Shown one piece after another: positions 32,932 through 42,528 of a stretch of DNA of 64,000 bases. Location: assembly GCA_016708025.1 (NCBI GenBank), contig JADJGQ010000001.1, positions 372,001-436,000 of the forward strand, given 5' to 3'. The notes below the pieces were generated by a model. The model searched no databases. It was not told the DNA's origin and saw only the letters and a program-made list of their open reading frames with translations. The translations under genes were made by a program, and so were the position numbers. The first letter of the stretch is position 1; the number at the start of each line of letters is the position of its first letter. This DNA comes from a bacterium (GTDB taxonomy: Bacteria > Zixibacteria > MSB-5A5 > GN15 > FEB-12).

Positions 32932-35679
32932 ATGAAAAAGCATGAAATGAACAGCCCCGTATTTCTGCTGACCGTTGCTCTGGTCCTGGTCTCCGTGAGC
33001 ATCGCGAATGCGATCTCACCAGGTGCGGAACGCAAGTTAACCACCGGCCAGACGAACGCGCCGGTGGTCCTTTCGCCGGCACCGGCCACGATCGACCAGA
33101 TACTCCATAATATGGGGAACATTGTTACGACCATTGACAACGCCGGCTATGTCGGCGGCTACAGTCATTATGGTCTCGCGTCGGGCGAATGGCCGCGCAA
33201 TTCGGGCCATGACTACCTGGCGGAGATCAAGTACTGGATGGGCGGGATCGCCCCGAATGGGGATACCCTCGTCGCCAACACCTGGGATGAATTCCAGGCA
33301 GTGCAGATGATCGCTTCCGGCGCGGAAGATTATCGCATCCTGCTGTCGACCGATACCACGCGCTACTATCAGTATGACCCATCTGACACTGTTGGTCTGG
33401 GGAAGGGGAATCCGGCGTTTGGCTGGAGAGTGTTCGATCCGGAATCGGAGACGTACGAATACACCGACAATTTCAATCCGCTCGATTCGACATTTTATCC
33501 CGGCGGACCGCTCGCCTTGCAGCAGTCTCATTACGTCTTCAATGATGCCGCGGGCGGTACATCCCTGATGGGACTGAGCGTTACGCACACCATGTTGCAG
33601 TGGAACTACTGCTACAATGAAGATATCTCGTTCGTTATTCTCGAGATCACCAACAACTCGGCCATCGACTACAGCAATTTCACTTTCGGCCTTTATGCCG
33701 ATTTTGATATTGGCGGTCCGGATGGTACGGGAGAAAATGGGCGTCTCGGAGATGTCGTCGAATATGACGTCGCCGAAAACCTCGCCTGGACATATGACCT
33801 GGACGGATTTGATCCGGGCTGGGGTCCGACCGTTACCACCGGTATGATGGGGACGAAGTTGCTGGAAACGCCGGACAATATCGGCATGACCGGACTTCGC
33901 ACCGGCGAGTGGGAACAGATACCCAGTGATTTCCCGACCGACGACATTCCAAGATTCGAATTGATGAACGCAGCGGTCTTCGATGACCCGTTGCCGCCGA
34001 CCGACCAGTACTATATCCAGTGCACACGAGGGATCGACCTGACAGCCGGCAAGACGGTGCGAGTTGTATACGCGCTGGTGGCTGGTCAGGATGAGGAAGC
34101 TCTGCGGGCCAATTCCGACCGTGCACAGGCACTGTACGACAAACATTTTGTCGGTCCGCAGCCGCCGGTCTCGCCGACCCTGATGGTTCGCGCCGGAGAT
34201 CGCAAAGTATACCTCTCCTGGAATGATACTGCCGAGGTCAGCATTGACCCATTGTCGGGCGTGCAGGATTTCAGTGGCTACAAGTTGTATCGATCAGACA
34301 ACCAGGGAAAAACCTGGGGACAGACGATCTATTCGACCGGCAACAGCTGTCTGACGACAGACTTCCGGGCGCTCACAACCTATCGTGTCGAGGAAGCCGG
34401 AGACCCGATCCCACACAGCTATGTGGATACCGGGCTTTATAATGGCATAGAATATTGGTATTGCCTGAGCGCATTCGATCTGGGTGACTCAACTGTCCCC
34501 GTCGATGTACTGCAGACCGGATTTGGTTCACCGGAAGTGGCTCCCAATGTTATTCGGGCGGTTCCTTCGAAAGATCCCGCCGGATATTATGAAGCCGCCG
34601 GCACGGTCGTACGAAACTATACGGGGACCGATGAGCCATCGGCAGGATCAGTCTATCCTCTGTTGTTCAACCGCGACTCGCTGAATGGTCCAGATTATCA
34701 GGTGGTGTTTGAGGATACGCCGCAGCGGACATATTGGCATTTGATCAATGTGACCACCGGCGACACGTTGTTAGGGCACCAGACGCGCGTTGACGATGAT
34801 CCGGGTTACTACGAAGTGATCGAAGGTCTGCGCGTGGTGGTTCGTGACGGCGATCGTGAGCCGGAAGCAACGAGTCAAACCAGTTTTGCCGGCAGCGATA
34901 CCACGCTGGCGATTCATCAGTTCTATGGGCCCTCGATCCCGAACTTCACCGGCAACCCGGCCAACGCCTATGGCGGGCAGCATTTCCGCTCGAACTATGA
35001 ATTGCGTTACACCGGCAACAATACGGTGGCGCCATCGGTGATCGAGTACTGGACCGGCGACCCGCGCCGATATGATATCCCGTTCGAGGTTTGGAATACC
35101 TCCACCAATGAGCGGGTCTCGCTGGCGATCTATGACAATGATGATGACGGTGCGTATCAGCCGTACGATCTGCTGACAATCGTCAATTATCCGTACGATG
35201 AGTCCGGCGATCTGACCGGGGAAGCGTTCCCGTACTACTATAGCTGGATGTTTGACTTCGACGAGGGAAGCTATGCACCTTCAGTCGGGGATGTTTACAC
35301 GATCGAAGGGGCACCGTTGAACAGCCCGCAGGACGTATTTGCATTCAAGATCGACGGGATCAGCAGCTCGAAAGCAACCCGCGATCTGGCCAAGATCAAG
35401 GTTGTCCCTGATCCGTATTTCGCCCAATACTCCGCTCGGGTGGAGACCGGGGAAGGGGAGTCGATCATCGAATTCCAGAATGTTCCGAGCAAGTGTACGA
35501 TCCGGATCTATACGCTGTCGGGCGATCTGGTGCAAACGCTCGAACATGATTCAGAAACCGGCACGGCGCGATGGAACCTTCAGTCGACAAATCAGCAACT
35601 GATCGCGTCAGGCATATACATATTCCACGTTGATTCTCCGTATGGCGAGCGGCTTGGTCGATTCGCCATCATTAAGTAG
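32932..35679 (+). CDS. large secreted protein with Fn3-like and C-terminal sorting-like domains
   Basis: A 915-residue extracellular protein. The signal peptide spans residues 1-23 (ends SIANA). Residues ~60-400 form a domain rich in Asp, Tyr and Trp with no family I can name. A fibronectin-III-like region begins near 405 (SPTLMVRAGDRKVYLSWND). The last ~75 residues (RIYTLSGDLVQTLEHD, then ASGIYIFHVDS and a basic end) resemble the type IX secretion C-terminal domain or FlgD-like Ig fold. It lies between a TonB receptor and a PorV-like gene with very short gaps. That trio suggests it is the sorted, surface-attached partner. No catalytic motif was recognised. Confidence 0.75.
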   Translation: MKKHEMNSPVFLLTVALVLVSVSIANAISPGAERKLTTGQTNAPVVLSPAPATIDQILHNMGNIVTTIDNAGYVGGYSHYGLASGEWPRNSGHDYLAEIKYWMGGIAPNGDTLVANTWDEFQAVQMIASGAEDYRILLSTDTTRYYQYDPSDTVGLGKGNPAFGWRVFDPESETYEYTDNFNPLDSTFYPGGPLALQQSHYVFNDAAGGTSLMGLSVTHTMLQWNYCYNEDISFVILEITNNSAIDYSNFTFGLYADFDIGGPDGTGENGRLGDVVEYDVAENLAWTYDLDGFDPGWGPTVTTGMMGTKLLETPDNIGMTGLRTGEWEQIPSDFPTDDIPRFELMNAAVFDDPLPPTDQYYIQCTRGIDLTAGKTVRVVYALVAGQDEEALRANSDRAQALYDKHFVGPQPPVSPTLMVRAGDRKVYLSWNDTAEVSIDPLSGVQDFSGYKLYRSDNQGKTWGQTIYSTGNSCLTTDFRALTTYRVEEAGDPIPHSYVDTGLYNGIEYWYCLSAFDLGDSTVPVDVLQTGFGSPEVAPNVIRAVPSKDPAGYYEAAGTVVRNYTGTDEPSAGSVYPLLFNRDSLNGPDYQVVFEDTPQRTYWHLINVTTGDTLLGHQTRVDDDPGYYEVIEGLRVVVRDGDREPEATSQTSFAGSDTTLAIHQFYGPSIPNFTGNPANAYGGQHFRSNYELRYTGNNTVAPSVIEYWTGDPRRYDIPFEVWNTSTNERVSLAIYDNDDDGAYQPYDLLTIVNYPYDESGDLTGEAFPYYYSWMFDFDEGSYAPSVGDVYTIEGAPLNSPQDVFAFKIDGISSSKATRDLAKIKVVPDPYFAQYSARVETGEGESIIEFQNVPSKCTIRIYTLSGDLVQTLEHDSETGTARWNLQSTNQQLIASGIYIFHVDSPYGERLGRFAIIK

Positions 35680-35691
35680 AGGAGGCGGCAC

Positions 35692-36690
35692 GTGAAAAGG
35701 ATAGTTACCATTCTTCTCGTTGCGTCGCTGGTCAGCAGCGCCTCCGCCGAATTCTCGAAAGTCGGGTCAGCAGGTGCGCAGTTCCTGAAGATCGGGGTCG
35801 GCTCGCGGTATCAGGCGATGGGTGAAGCATCGGTGGCGACAGCCAATGATGTTTATTCCATGTTCTGGAATCCAGCGGGTCTGGCGGCGATCGAACGGAG
35901 CGAGATCGGTTTTACCAACGTCAACTGGGTGCTGGACATCAATCTCAATTACGTCGGCTTTGCCAAGTATTTCGAGGATATCGGGACCTTCGGCGTGGCG
36001 GCGACCGTGCTCTCCATGGGGAAACAGGAGATCACCACTTTTGAGAACCAGGACGGCACTGGGAATTTCTACAACGCTTCCTCGTACGCTATCGGCCTCT
36101 CGTATGCGCGGCAACTGACCACCAAGTTTGCGTTTGGCGGCACGGTGAAGTATGTCGGCGAGAAGATCCACCTGGAAAATGCCCAGGGGTTTGGCTTTGA
36201 TTTCGGAACAATGCTCAATACCGGATTCCGTACATTACGGCTGGGGATGAGTATTACCAATATGGGACCTGAAATGCAGTTTGAGGGCCCCGACCTCAAT
36301 TTCAGCTACGATCCTCAGCAAGGGGAAGGGAACAACTCATCGGTCGGCGCCAGCCTGAAGACCTCCGGCTACGATATGCCGCTGACCTTCCGGGTAGGCA
36401 TGGCTTATGATCTACCGATGGGCCCGAAAGGGAATCTGCTGTTTGCGGCGGAAATGAAGCACCCGTCGGATAACGTCGAACAGGGCTCCCTGGGGGCCGA
36501 GTATGGCTTTAACGACCAGTTCTTCCTGCGTGGCGGCTACAAGCTGAACTACGAAGAGGAGGGTCTGTCGCTGGGTGGCGGTCTGAAGGCGAACGTGACA
36601 GAGGGGACTCGTCTGTTGATCGACTATTCCTGGCAGGATTTTGGCCGTCTGGACGCTACCCAGCGGTTCTCGGTCGGTTTCACCTTCTAA
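35692..36690 (+). CDS. PorV/PorQ-family outer-membrane barrel
   Basis: A 332-residue outer-membrane protein. Signal peptide residues 1-19 (SSASA). The stretch GVGSRYQAMGEASVATANDVYSMFWNPAGLA is the hallmark of the PorV/PorQ (UPF0164-like, FadL-related) family, and the C-terminus ends in aromatic FTF after beta-rich segments. In type IX secretion PorV carries cargo to the attachment complex. Last gene of the trio starting at 30244, followed by a strong terminator. A role handling the 32932-35679 product is inferred from proximity. Confidence 0.82.
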   Translation: MKRIVTILLVASLVSSASAEFSKVGSAGAQFLKIGVGSRYQAMGEASVATANDVYSMFWNPAGLAAIERSEIGFTNVNWVLDINLNYVGFAKYFEDIGTFGVAATVLSMGKQEITTFENQDGTGNFYNASSYAIGLSYARQLTTKFAFGGTVKYVGEKIHLENAQGFGFDFGTMLNTGFRTLRLGMSITNMGPEMQFEGPDLNFSYDPQQGEGNNSSVGASLKTSGYDMPLTFRVGMAYDLPMGPKGNLLFAAEMKHPSDNVEQGSLGAEYGFNDQFFLRGGYKLNYEEEGLSLGGGLKANVTEGTRLLIDYSWQDFGRLDATQRFSVGFTF

Positions 36691-36715
36691 GAATGCTTTG
36701 TGTTGCTTTGAGATA

Positions 36716-36741
36716 AGCCCCGAAACCCGGGGCTTTTTTTT
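36716..36741 (+). terminator. strong intrinsic terminator
   Basis: A 7-pair stem AGCCCCG/CGGGGCT (36716-36722 and 36728-36734) with a 5-base loop, followed by an unbroken run of T to 36741. It closes the TonB receptor operon, 25 bases after the last stop. Confidence 0.93.
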
Positions 36742-36810
36742 CGACCTGGCTGGACTTGACGGGTAAAAGCTGTATATTTACCCTCTTTCACAGCCAAACC
36801 AAGGAAAGCT

Positions 36811-38400
36811 ATGAGGAACTCCTCCAAGAAGTGGATCATGATCGCGGTCAGTTGCCTGACCCTTGTGCAGTTCGGTAGTTCGGTCCGTGCCGAAGAGAGC
36901 GCGATCCAGGCACTGCAATATTACTTTGACCTGCTCGCTTCAGAGAACTTTGAGACGGCGTCAATGCTTTGGACGCCTGAGGCGCAGGAACGTTCCAGCC
37001 GGTTTGGCATTACCTATCCTTCGATATCGATCCGGGTCGATGCTACTTCGCCGGTAGTGCGCAATCTGCCGACTATGCGCTACCATGTTACTCCCGCGGC
37101 CAAACAGGCGATGAGCCTGACTGAAAATGGTCGCGTGATGCGGATGGAGTACAGCAGTATCGTCAACACTCAGTTGATCAAATGGCCGTATTACGCGATC
37201 AAATCCGGAGAGTACTATTCACTGACCTATCCGCAAGATTTTTATGCGGCCGATTGGAAAGTGACTGAAAGCAAGTACTTCCGTGTTCATGCGCATCCGG
37301 ACAAAGAGGTTTACCTGAATGCGGCGGTCCTGGAAGAGGCGGATCGATTTGTCGAGCGGATGTGTGATTCGCTCAAAATCGAGAAGGGGATGCGGAGTAC
37401 GATCGCGGAGTCGAAGATCGAGTTCTTTTTCTGCGACGGCGACTCGACGGTTCAAGTGATCACCGGACAACACACGAAGGGGTTGCTGGATCTCGCCTCA
37501 AACGATATCATTTCGGCGGATTTCCCGCACTTTCATGAAGTGATCCATCTGCTGGTCAATATTTCGCTTAAGGAGATCCCACTCCAGACTCTGCCGCTTC
37601 TGCGCGAAGGAGTCGCCGTGCAGTATGCCGGACGGTGGGGGAAACGGGCCACGGCCCTTCTGGACCTCGGTGTCTACCTCTACAAGGAAAATCTGGTTGA
37701 GATGGATTCCATCCTCACCTATGGAGGTTTTGAAGCGAGCGGTGGTGCAGATATTGCCTATCCAGTGGCCGGTCTCTTCACCGAGTATCTGATGCAGAAG
37801 GTCGGGCCGGTCGCGTTCTGGACATTGTACCGACAGGGCTCCTTTACAGACTACACGCTTGATACGCTGAGTTTGCTGGAGGTCCGCAGAATGCTGGTAC
37901 AGGCGACCGGGATTGCCGATTGGGAAGCCTTGAAAGCAGATTTTGCGGCATTCATAGAGAAAGCGTCCGAGCAGATGGCAGTCGCGCGGGCAGGCGTACT
38001 GGAGGACGGGAAAAAGCTGCTCGAGGGAGACTATTTCACCGTGACCCAGACGAAAGAGTGGGTCTGCTTCGAGCTGTCCAAAGATACTGGCGCGGTACAG
38101 GGGAATCTGTTATTCTCTCCCGACTCCCGGCTGGTTGGAAAACGGTCGCACCTCTTTGAGGAACAATATGGCCTGACCCAGCCTTTTGAAGGGTATCGTT
38201 TCGGGGTCAGATTTGACCAGAACGAGGCGGGCTTATACGACTACGCAACCAATGAACTAGTGGCGAAATATATCTGGGGGATTTCCCCATCTGAGGAGTA
38301 TTTTGACAAGCCAGCACGGACGGTCAGGATCAGATTCCGGGCCGATCTGCTGAAGGACGCGTTTTCCAAAAAGCAGGCGTGTCAGACTCTTCCTTTGTAG
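36811..38400 (+). CDS. secreted gluzincin-like metallopeptidase candidate
   Basis: A 529-residue protein with signal peptide (1-27, ends SVRAE). The zinc site H242-E243-x-x-H246 (FHEVIHLLVN) is followed 20 residues later by REG with E266, the arrangement of gluzincins such as peptidase-MA-like proteins. The N-terminal ~150 residues look like a separate substrate or NTF2-like domain with FDLLASENFETASML. The C-terminal ~140 residues are beta-rich. Family assignment beyond the zinc site is uncertain. It begins 70 bases after a terminator; TTGACG near 36756 may be its -35. The GC and codon pattern match the neighbours. Confidence 0.65.
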   Translation: MRNSSKKWIMIAVSCLTLVQFGSSVRAEESAIQALQYYFDLLASENFETASMLWTPEAQERSSRFGITYPSISIRVDATSPVVRNLPTMRYHVTPAAKQAMSLTENGRVMRMEYSSIVNTQLIKWPYYAIKSGEYYSLTYPQDFYAADWKVTESKYFRVHAHPDKEVYLNAAVLEEADRFVERMCDSLKIEKGMRSTIAESKIEFFFCDGDSTVQVITGQHTKGLLDLASNDIISADFPHFHEVIHLLVNISLKEIPLQTLPLLREGVAVQYAGRWGKRATALLDLGVYLYKENLVEMDSILTYGGFEASGGADIAYPVAGLFTEYLMQKVGPVAFWTLYRQGSFTDYTLDTLSLLEVRRMLVQATGIADWEALKADFAAFIEKASEQMAVARAGVLEDGKKLLEGDYFTVTQTKEWVCFELSKDTGAVQGNLLFSPDSRLVGKRSHLFEEQYGLTQPFEGYRFGVRFDQNEAGLYDYATNELVAKYIWGISPSEEYFDKPARTVRIRFRADLLKDAFSKKQACQTLPL

Positions 38401-38477
38401 CGGAGGTGAAATTCGATTCATCTGGACGAATTTCCCAGTCGCCGATCGCAGACGGCTAACCATGAACCAGAGGGCAT

Positions 38478-39878
38478 GTGCCACAATACGATTATGATGT
38501 TATAGTCATCGGATCCGGTCCCGCCGGAGAAAAGGCGGCGATCGAGGCCTCCAAGATGAACAAGAGTGCGGCGATCATTGAACGTCGCTCGGTTCAGGGA
38601 GGTGTCTGTATCCATACCGGGACGATCCCATCGAAGACCCTTCGCGAGACGGCAATGTATATTGCCGGGCTGCGTCAGCGGACTGCATATGGTCTCGTCG
38701 GTGGCGTTCGCGCCGATCTTTCCATCCGTGAACTGATGCATCGCAAGGATCAAGTTGTCCTCCAGGAACTGGATGTCATCCAGCAGAACATGGCACAGCA
38801 CCGGATCTCGGTGATCCATGGGACCGGGATGATCACCGATCCGCATACCGTGATCGTCTCCACCGATGGCTCCTCCAATCGGATCGTCACTGCCGAAGTG
38901 ATCATCATTTCGACGGGAACGCATTCCTATCATCCACCTCATGTTCCGTTCGACCACAAGTTCATTTACGACGTCGAGACGGTGATCGACCTGGACATTC
39001 TTCCGCGCACGATGACCATCGTCGGAGGAGGGGTGATCGGTTGCGAGTACGCATCCATCTTTACGCATCTTGGGGTGAAGGTGACGATCGTCGATCCCCG
39101 CAAAAAACTACTGTCATTTCTCGATCATGAAATAGCTGATGCCCTCGTCTACCTGATGCGAAAGTATGGCATCACGCTGATGCTCGGTGATTCCGCCGAA
39201 GCGATCTCCGTTCAAGGAGATCAGGTCGTGACCACCACCCGGTCTAATCGTCGGATAGTTGCCGACCGGCTGCTGTATGCCGCCGGAAGATCGGGCAACA
39301 CCGAAGATCTTGGCCTCGAGGCGCTGGGGATCGAGACCGATGATCGCGGTCAGATCAAAGTTGATGAGCGCTATCGAACCAATGTCCCCTCGGTTTACGC
39401 GGTGGGGGATGTGATCGGGTTTCCATCATTGGCCTCGGTTTCGATGGACCAGGGGAGATTGGCAGCGATCCACGCATTCCGAAAAGACGATGTCTCCTGC
39501 TTGAATACATTGCTTCCGTTCGGAATTTACACGATCCCTGAGGTCTCGCTGGTTGGCGAAACAGAGGAGTCATTGACTGCAGGCGGGGAAGAGTACGAGA
39601 TCGGTGTGGCACGATATTTCGAACTGGCCAGAGGACAGATAATCAACGATCACGATGGCATGCTGAAATTGATCTTCAATCCGAAATCGCACCGGATCCT
39701 CGGCGTACATATCATCGGCGAGCGGGCGACCGAACTGGTACATATCGGACAGGCAGTCATGACCCATGGCGGCACGTTGGATTATTTCGTCGATACGGTA
39801 TTCAATTACCCGACTCTGGCGGAAGCATACAAAGTTGCGGCAATGGATGGATTTGCGCGGCTGCGCTATCGAACGTAA
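38478..39878 (+). CDS. sthA: soluble pyridine nucleotide transhydrogenase
   Basis: A 466-residue flavoprotein of the pyridine nucleotide-disulfide oxidoreductase family. The FAD motif is VIGSGPAGEKAA at about 10-21, and the NAD(P) motif is TIVGGGVIGCEYAS. Instead of the CxxxxC redox pair there is only one Cys (C44) in GGVCIHTGTIPSKT, the Sth hallmark, so electron exchange is between nucleotides and not with a disulfide. The GTG start at 38478 gives MPQYDYDVIVIG; an overlapping ATG two bases upstream is out of frame. It would convert NADPH to NADH or back, linking the NADP-type and NAD-type hydrogenases of this window. It converges on the TPR gene, two bases apart. Confidence 0.88.
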   Translation: MPQYDYDVIVIGSGPAGEKAAIEASKMNKSAAIIERRSVQGGVCIHTGTIPSKTLRETAMYIAGLRQRTAYGLVGGVRADLSIRELMHRKDQVVLQELDVIQQNMAQHRISVIHGTGMITDPHTVIVSTDGSSNRIVTAEVIIISTGTHSYHPPHVPFDHKFIYDVETVIDLDILPRTMTIVGGGVIGCEYASIFTHLGVKVTIVDPRKKLLSFLDHEIADALVYLMRKYGITLMLGDSAEAISVQGDQVVTTTRSNRRIVADRLLYAAGRSGNTEDLGLEALGIETDDRGQIKVDERYRTNVPSVYAVGDVIGFPSLASVSMDQGRLAAIHAFRKDDVSCLNTLLPFGIYTIPEVSLVGETEESLTAGGEEYEIGVARYFELARGQIINDHDGMLKLIFNPKSHRILGVHIIGERATELVHIGQAVMTHGGTLDYFVDTVFNYPTLAEAYKVAAMDGFARLRYRT

Positions 39879-39880
39879 GT

Positions 39881-40711
39881 TTATTGGCTCGGCAGCGCTA
39901 TCTTGAGCGAGTCGATCCGTTGCTGGATTTTCGGAACCTCTGGTTCTTTCGGCGCCAGTTCGACAAACCGTTGATAAAAGCCGATCGCTTTGGCTGGTGA
40001 CTGACTTCGGTCAGCCAGCAATCCCTTAACCAGATACGGGAAGGGGAGCAACGAATCCTGCTCCAGCAATTCGTCGGCCATCGCTTGTGCGGCCATCTGA
40101 TCGTTGGCCCGATAGAAGATCAGCATCCGGTCAGTCCTGATCTCAACATCCCCGGGATACAATTCTTCCGCCCGCGCAACCTCGCGAACCGCGCTTGACC
40201 AATCCTGAATGTCCCGGTAATAACTATACAGGTTCACCAGATTCTTTTTGTCATACGGCTGGAGCATCAGGCAGGTATCGATCTGCGGTTTTGCTTTGGC
40301 GTATTGCCCCAGAGTCATCAGGTTGACAGCGAACATGGCGCGCGGTTCTGTCCAATAGGGGAACTTGGTCACGATCTTGAGCTGTTCTTCGGCGGCGGCG
40401 GCGTAGCTGCCATTCAGTCGCAGAATCTCCGATCCGCGGAGCAGGAAATAGTCGGTGGATCTGACTGCGAGTTGATCTTCCCAATGGCGTGCCTGGTCGA
40501 TCTCTTTGCGATGAAAGTGAGCATCGCGAAAAGACATCGTAGCCGCAGGGTAATAGGTGTCATGCGCATCGAGGTAGGTCACAACGTACTTGTCGGCGAG
40601 CTTGATCGAATTATAAACCGGCAGGATCGCCAACAGCACTGCCACTCCAGCGACTGCCAGGAGAGGCAAGAAGTCTGCTTTCGGCGGATGACTTACCGGA
40701 GCGGTCGGCAA
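39881..40711 (-). CDS. membrane-anchored TPR protein
   Basis: A 276-residue protein with one N-terminal membrane helix (about 14-32) and a following domain of TPR-type helical repeats (for example residues ~104-135 and ~170-260: SYAAAAEEQLKIV, AREVARAEELYPGD, KAIGFYQRFVELAP). The repeats probably face the periplasm. Its start overlaps the end of the upstream polytopic membrane gene by 101 bases in another frame. Either the first codons are not used and translation starts further in, or the two once formed one protein. Last gene of the dnaX-ybaB-recR unit. Confidence 0.68.
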   Translation of the reverse strand: MPTAPVSHPPKADFLPLLAVAGVAVLLAILPVYNSIKLADKYVVTYLDAHDTYYPAATMSFRDAHFHRKEIDQARHWEDQLAVRSTDYFLLRGSEILRLNGSYAAAAEEQLKIVTKFPYWTEPRAMFAVNLMTLGQYAKAKPQIDTCLMLQPYDKKNLVNLYSYYRDIQDWSSAVREVARAEELYPGDVEIRTDRMLIFYRANDQMAAQAMADELLEQDSLLPFPYLVKGLLADRSQSPAKAIGFYQRFVELAPKEPEVPKIQQRIDSLKIALPSQ

Positions 40712-41897
40712 CCAGAAAAGCGAGCAGCAGAGCGGCGGGGGCGAGGTAGGCCATCAGCCGGGGAGCATCGAGAATCACCGAATGGTACGGATCGAGTACG
40801 AAGATGGCGACCAATCCTGACAATGCCACAACGCTAACCGCGCCGATCAGGTCGGCACGCTCGCGAGATGGCAGGTGAGTCCAGAGCAAATAGGCCGCGA
40901 TGATGGCCGTTGGCGCACCAAGGAAGACTATCTGGAACCAGTCGAGCAGGTGCCTGATCGAAAAGAGACCGTAATCGCCCAAAGGGCGTTTTCCTGACAG
41001 CAACAAGATCACTGACTGCAGTTCAAGATTGCGTCCCGACTGGACATACAGGCCAACCACCAGAAATACTAACGTGAGTAACGCGCCGACCAACGGCACA
41101 CGATTCGGCTTTTTGCCGCCAAAGTGTCGAAGAGTGAGAAACACGCACCCGGGGATCAGGATCAAGAGCGATATGTGGAAAAGCAGTCCCAGCGCGGCGA
41201 GTCCCCAACAAAGCAGAAGTGCCTGCGCGTTGCGTCTTGAGGAATAGTAGTTCGCGGCCAGACCAAACCAGATGACGAACATCGGAAGTGAACTCTCAAC
41301 TCCGGTGTAGCCGAACAGCACCAGCGAGTGTCCGCCGATCAGCATGATCACGCTCAGCATGAATCGATGCATAAAGCTCTCTGCCAGTCGCTTTGCGAGC
41401 AGAGTCGCCCCGATTGCCGACACCAATCCAGAGACGAGCGACCAGATCACCCACCCATTGACCGCGGCCTCACGAGTGGGAATGCCAAACTCGCGCAAGG
41501 ACTGATAGAGTTTGCCGGCAACCGCGACGGAGCCCATTTCAAACCATCGATAGATGATCTGCGATGATTGGGCAAAATCGGCGATGCGGAGATTACCGCC
41601 GCCATAGGCAAATGAGTCGAAGCGCAGGAGAGCGGCCATCAGCAAGAAAAGTATCGGCATCACCCAGATAAGCCGATCAGAACCGGCTATCACTGCATCA
41701 ACCTTTTTGAAGAAAAGAAAACCGACCAGAGCAACCACCACTGCCCAGATAAGCAAGGCGACGAGGGGAGTAGCCGACCAATGGGCCAATGACCAGACTG
41801 AGGCTAACGGACCGAGGCCGAGAAGTCGCCCGGCCAGAAAGAGGCCCATTACGATGAATGTCAGTTGAAGAGCTTTATCGCGGTTGGATGCTGACAT
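40611..41897 (-). CDS. polytopic membrane protein, glycosyltransferase-like topology
   Basis: A 428-residue protein with about ten to eleven hydrophobic segments. I cannot place it in a named family. A large first loop after helix three (RFDSFAYGGGNLRIADFAQ) and a late DPYHSVILDAPRL segment recall membrane glycosyltransferases or O-antigen-type proteins, but the catalytic Asp motifs are not clear. The last ~35 residues (from VADRSGKSS) are Ser/Gly-rich and unlike a membrane protein; they fall in the part overlapping the TPR frame. It starts 18 bases after recR. Confidence 0.6.
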   Translation of the reverse strand: MSASNRDKALQLTFIVMGLFLAGRLLGLGPLASVWSLAHWSATPLVALLIWAVVVALVGFLFFKKVDAVIAGSDRLIWVMPILFLLMAALLRFDSFAYGGGNLRIADFAQSSQIIYRWFEMGSVAVAGKLYQSLREFGIPTREAAVNGWVIWSLVSGLVSAIGATLLAKRLAESFMHRFMLSVIMLIGGHSLVLFGYTGVESSLPMFVIWFGLAANYYSSRRNAQALLLCWGLAALGLLFHISLLILIPGCVFLTLRHFGGKKPNRVPLVGALLTLVFLVVGLYVQSGRNLELQSVILLLSGKRPLGDYGLFSIRHLLDWFQIVFLGAPTAIIAAYLLWTHLPSRERADLIGAVSVVALSGLVAIFVLDPYHSVILDAPRLMAYLAPAALLLAFLVADRSGKSSAESRLLASPGSRWSGSAVGDPAGL

Positions 41898-41915
41898 TGC
41901 AAAGGAGTATCTCGG

Positions 41916-42515
41916 TCAAATGTCCTGTCGCCCTTCGAGGGCGCGAGACAACGTTGCGGAGTCGGCATATTCCAGATCGGAGCCGACCGGAAGTCCACGG
42001 GCAATGCGCGTTACTCGAATGCCCATCGGGCGAAGGAGGCGCGAAAGATAGGTCGCGGTTGCCTCACCCTCGACATTTGGGTTGGTTGCCAGAATGACCT
42101 CGGCGACCGAACCATCGTTGAGGCGCGTCAGTAGTTCTTTGACATGCAGGTCATCCGGGCCGATCCCATCGAGCGGGGAGAGCCGTCCACCGAGTATGTG
42201 AAAGAGCCCACCGAAGCCCTCTGCTTTGTCGATAGCGGCGGCATCAGCGGCTTCTTCAACCACGCAGATGACGTCGCGTCGACGGCGCATATCCTGACAA
42301 ACGGCGCACGGATCGGTCTCCGAGATGTTACAGCAGATCGAACATGAGCCGACCTTTTCTTTCACCTCGCGAATAGCTTCGGAGATCTCCGCCGCCTCTT
42401 CTTTGGAGAGCTTCAGAATATGAAAAGCGACACGGGCGGCCGACTTGCGACCGATCCCGGGAAGGCGCGAGAGACGATTGATAAGGCGTTCGACCGATTC
42501 GGACGAAGTGTACAT
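41916..42515 (-). CDS. recR: recombination protein RecR
   Basis: A 199-residue recombination mediator that, with RecF/RecO, loads RecA on gapped DNA. The helix-hairpin-helix LSRLPGIGRKSAARVAFH is at 15-32, the zinc finger CSICCNISETDPCAVC at 58-73, then a TOPRIM domain with VVEEAAD and ATNPNVEGEATA. Length and motifs are canonical. It sits in the conserved order dnaX-ybaB-recR with 13 bases to ybaB. Confidence 0.95.
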   Translation of the reverse strand: MYTSSESVERLINRLSRLPGIGRKSAARVAFHILKLSKEEAAEISEAIREVKEKVGSCSICCNISETDPCAVCQDMRRRRDVICVVEEAADAAAIDKAEGFGGLFHILGGRLSPLDGIGPDDLHVKELLTRLNDGSVAEVILATNPNVEGEATATYLSRLLRPMGIRVTRIARGLPVGSDLEYADSATLSRALEGRQDI

Positions 42516-42528
42516 CGTGTGCTTTCAG

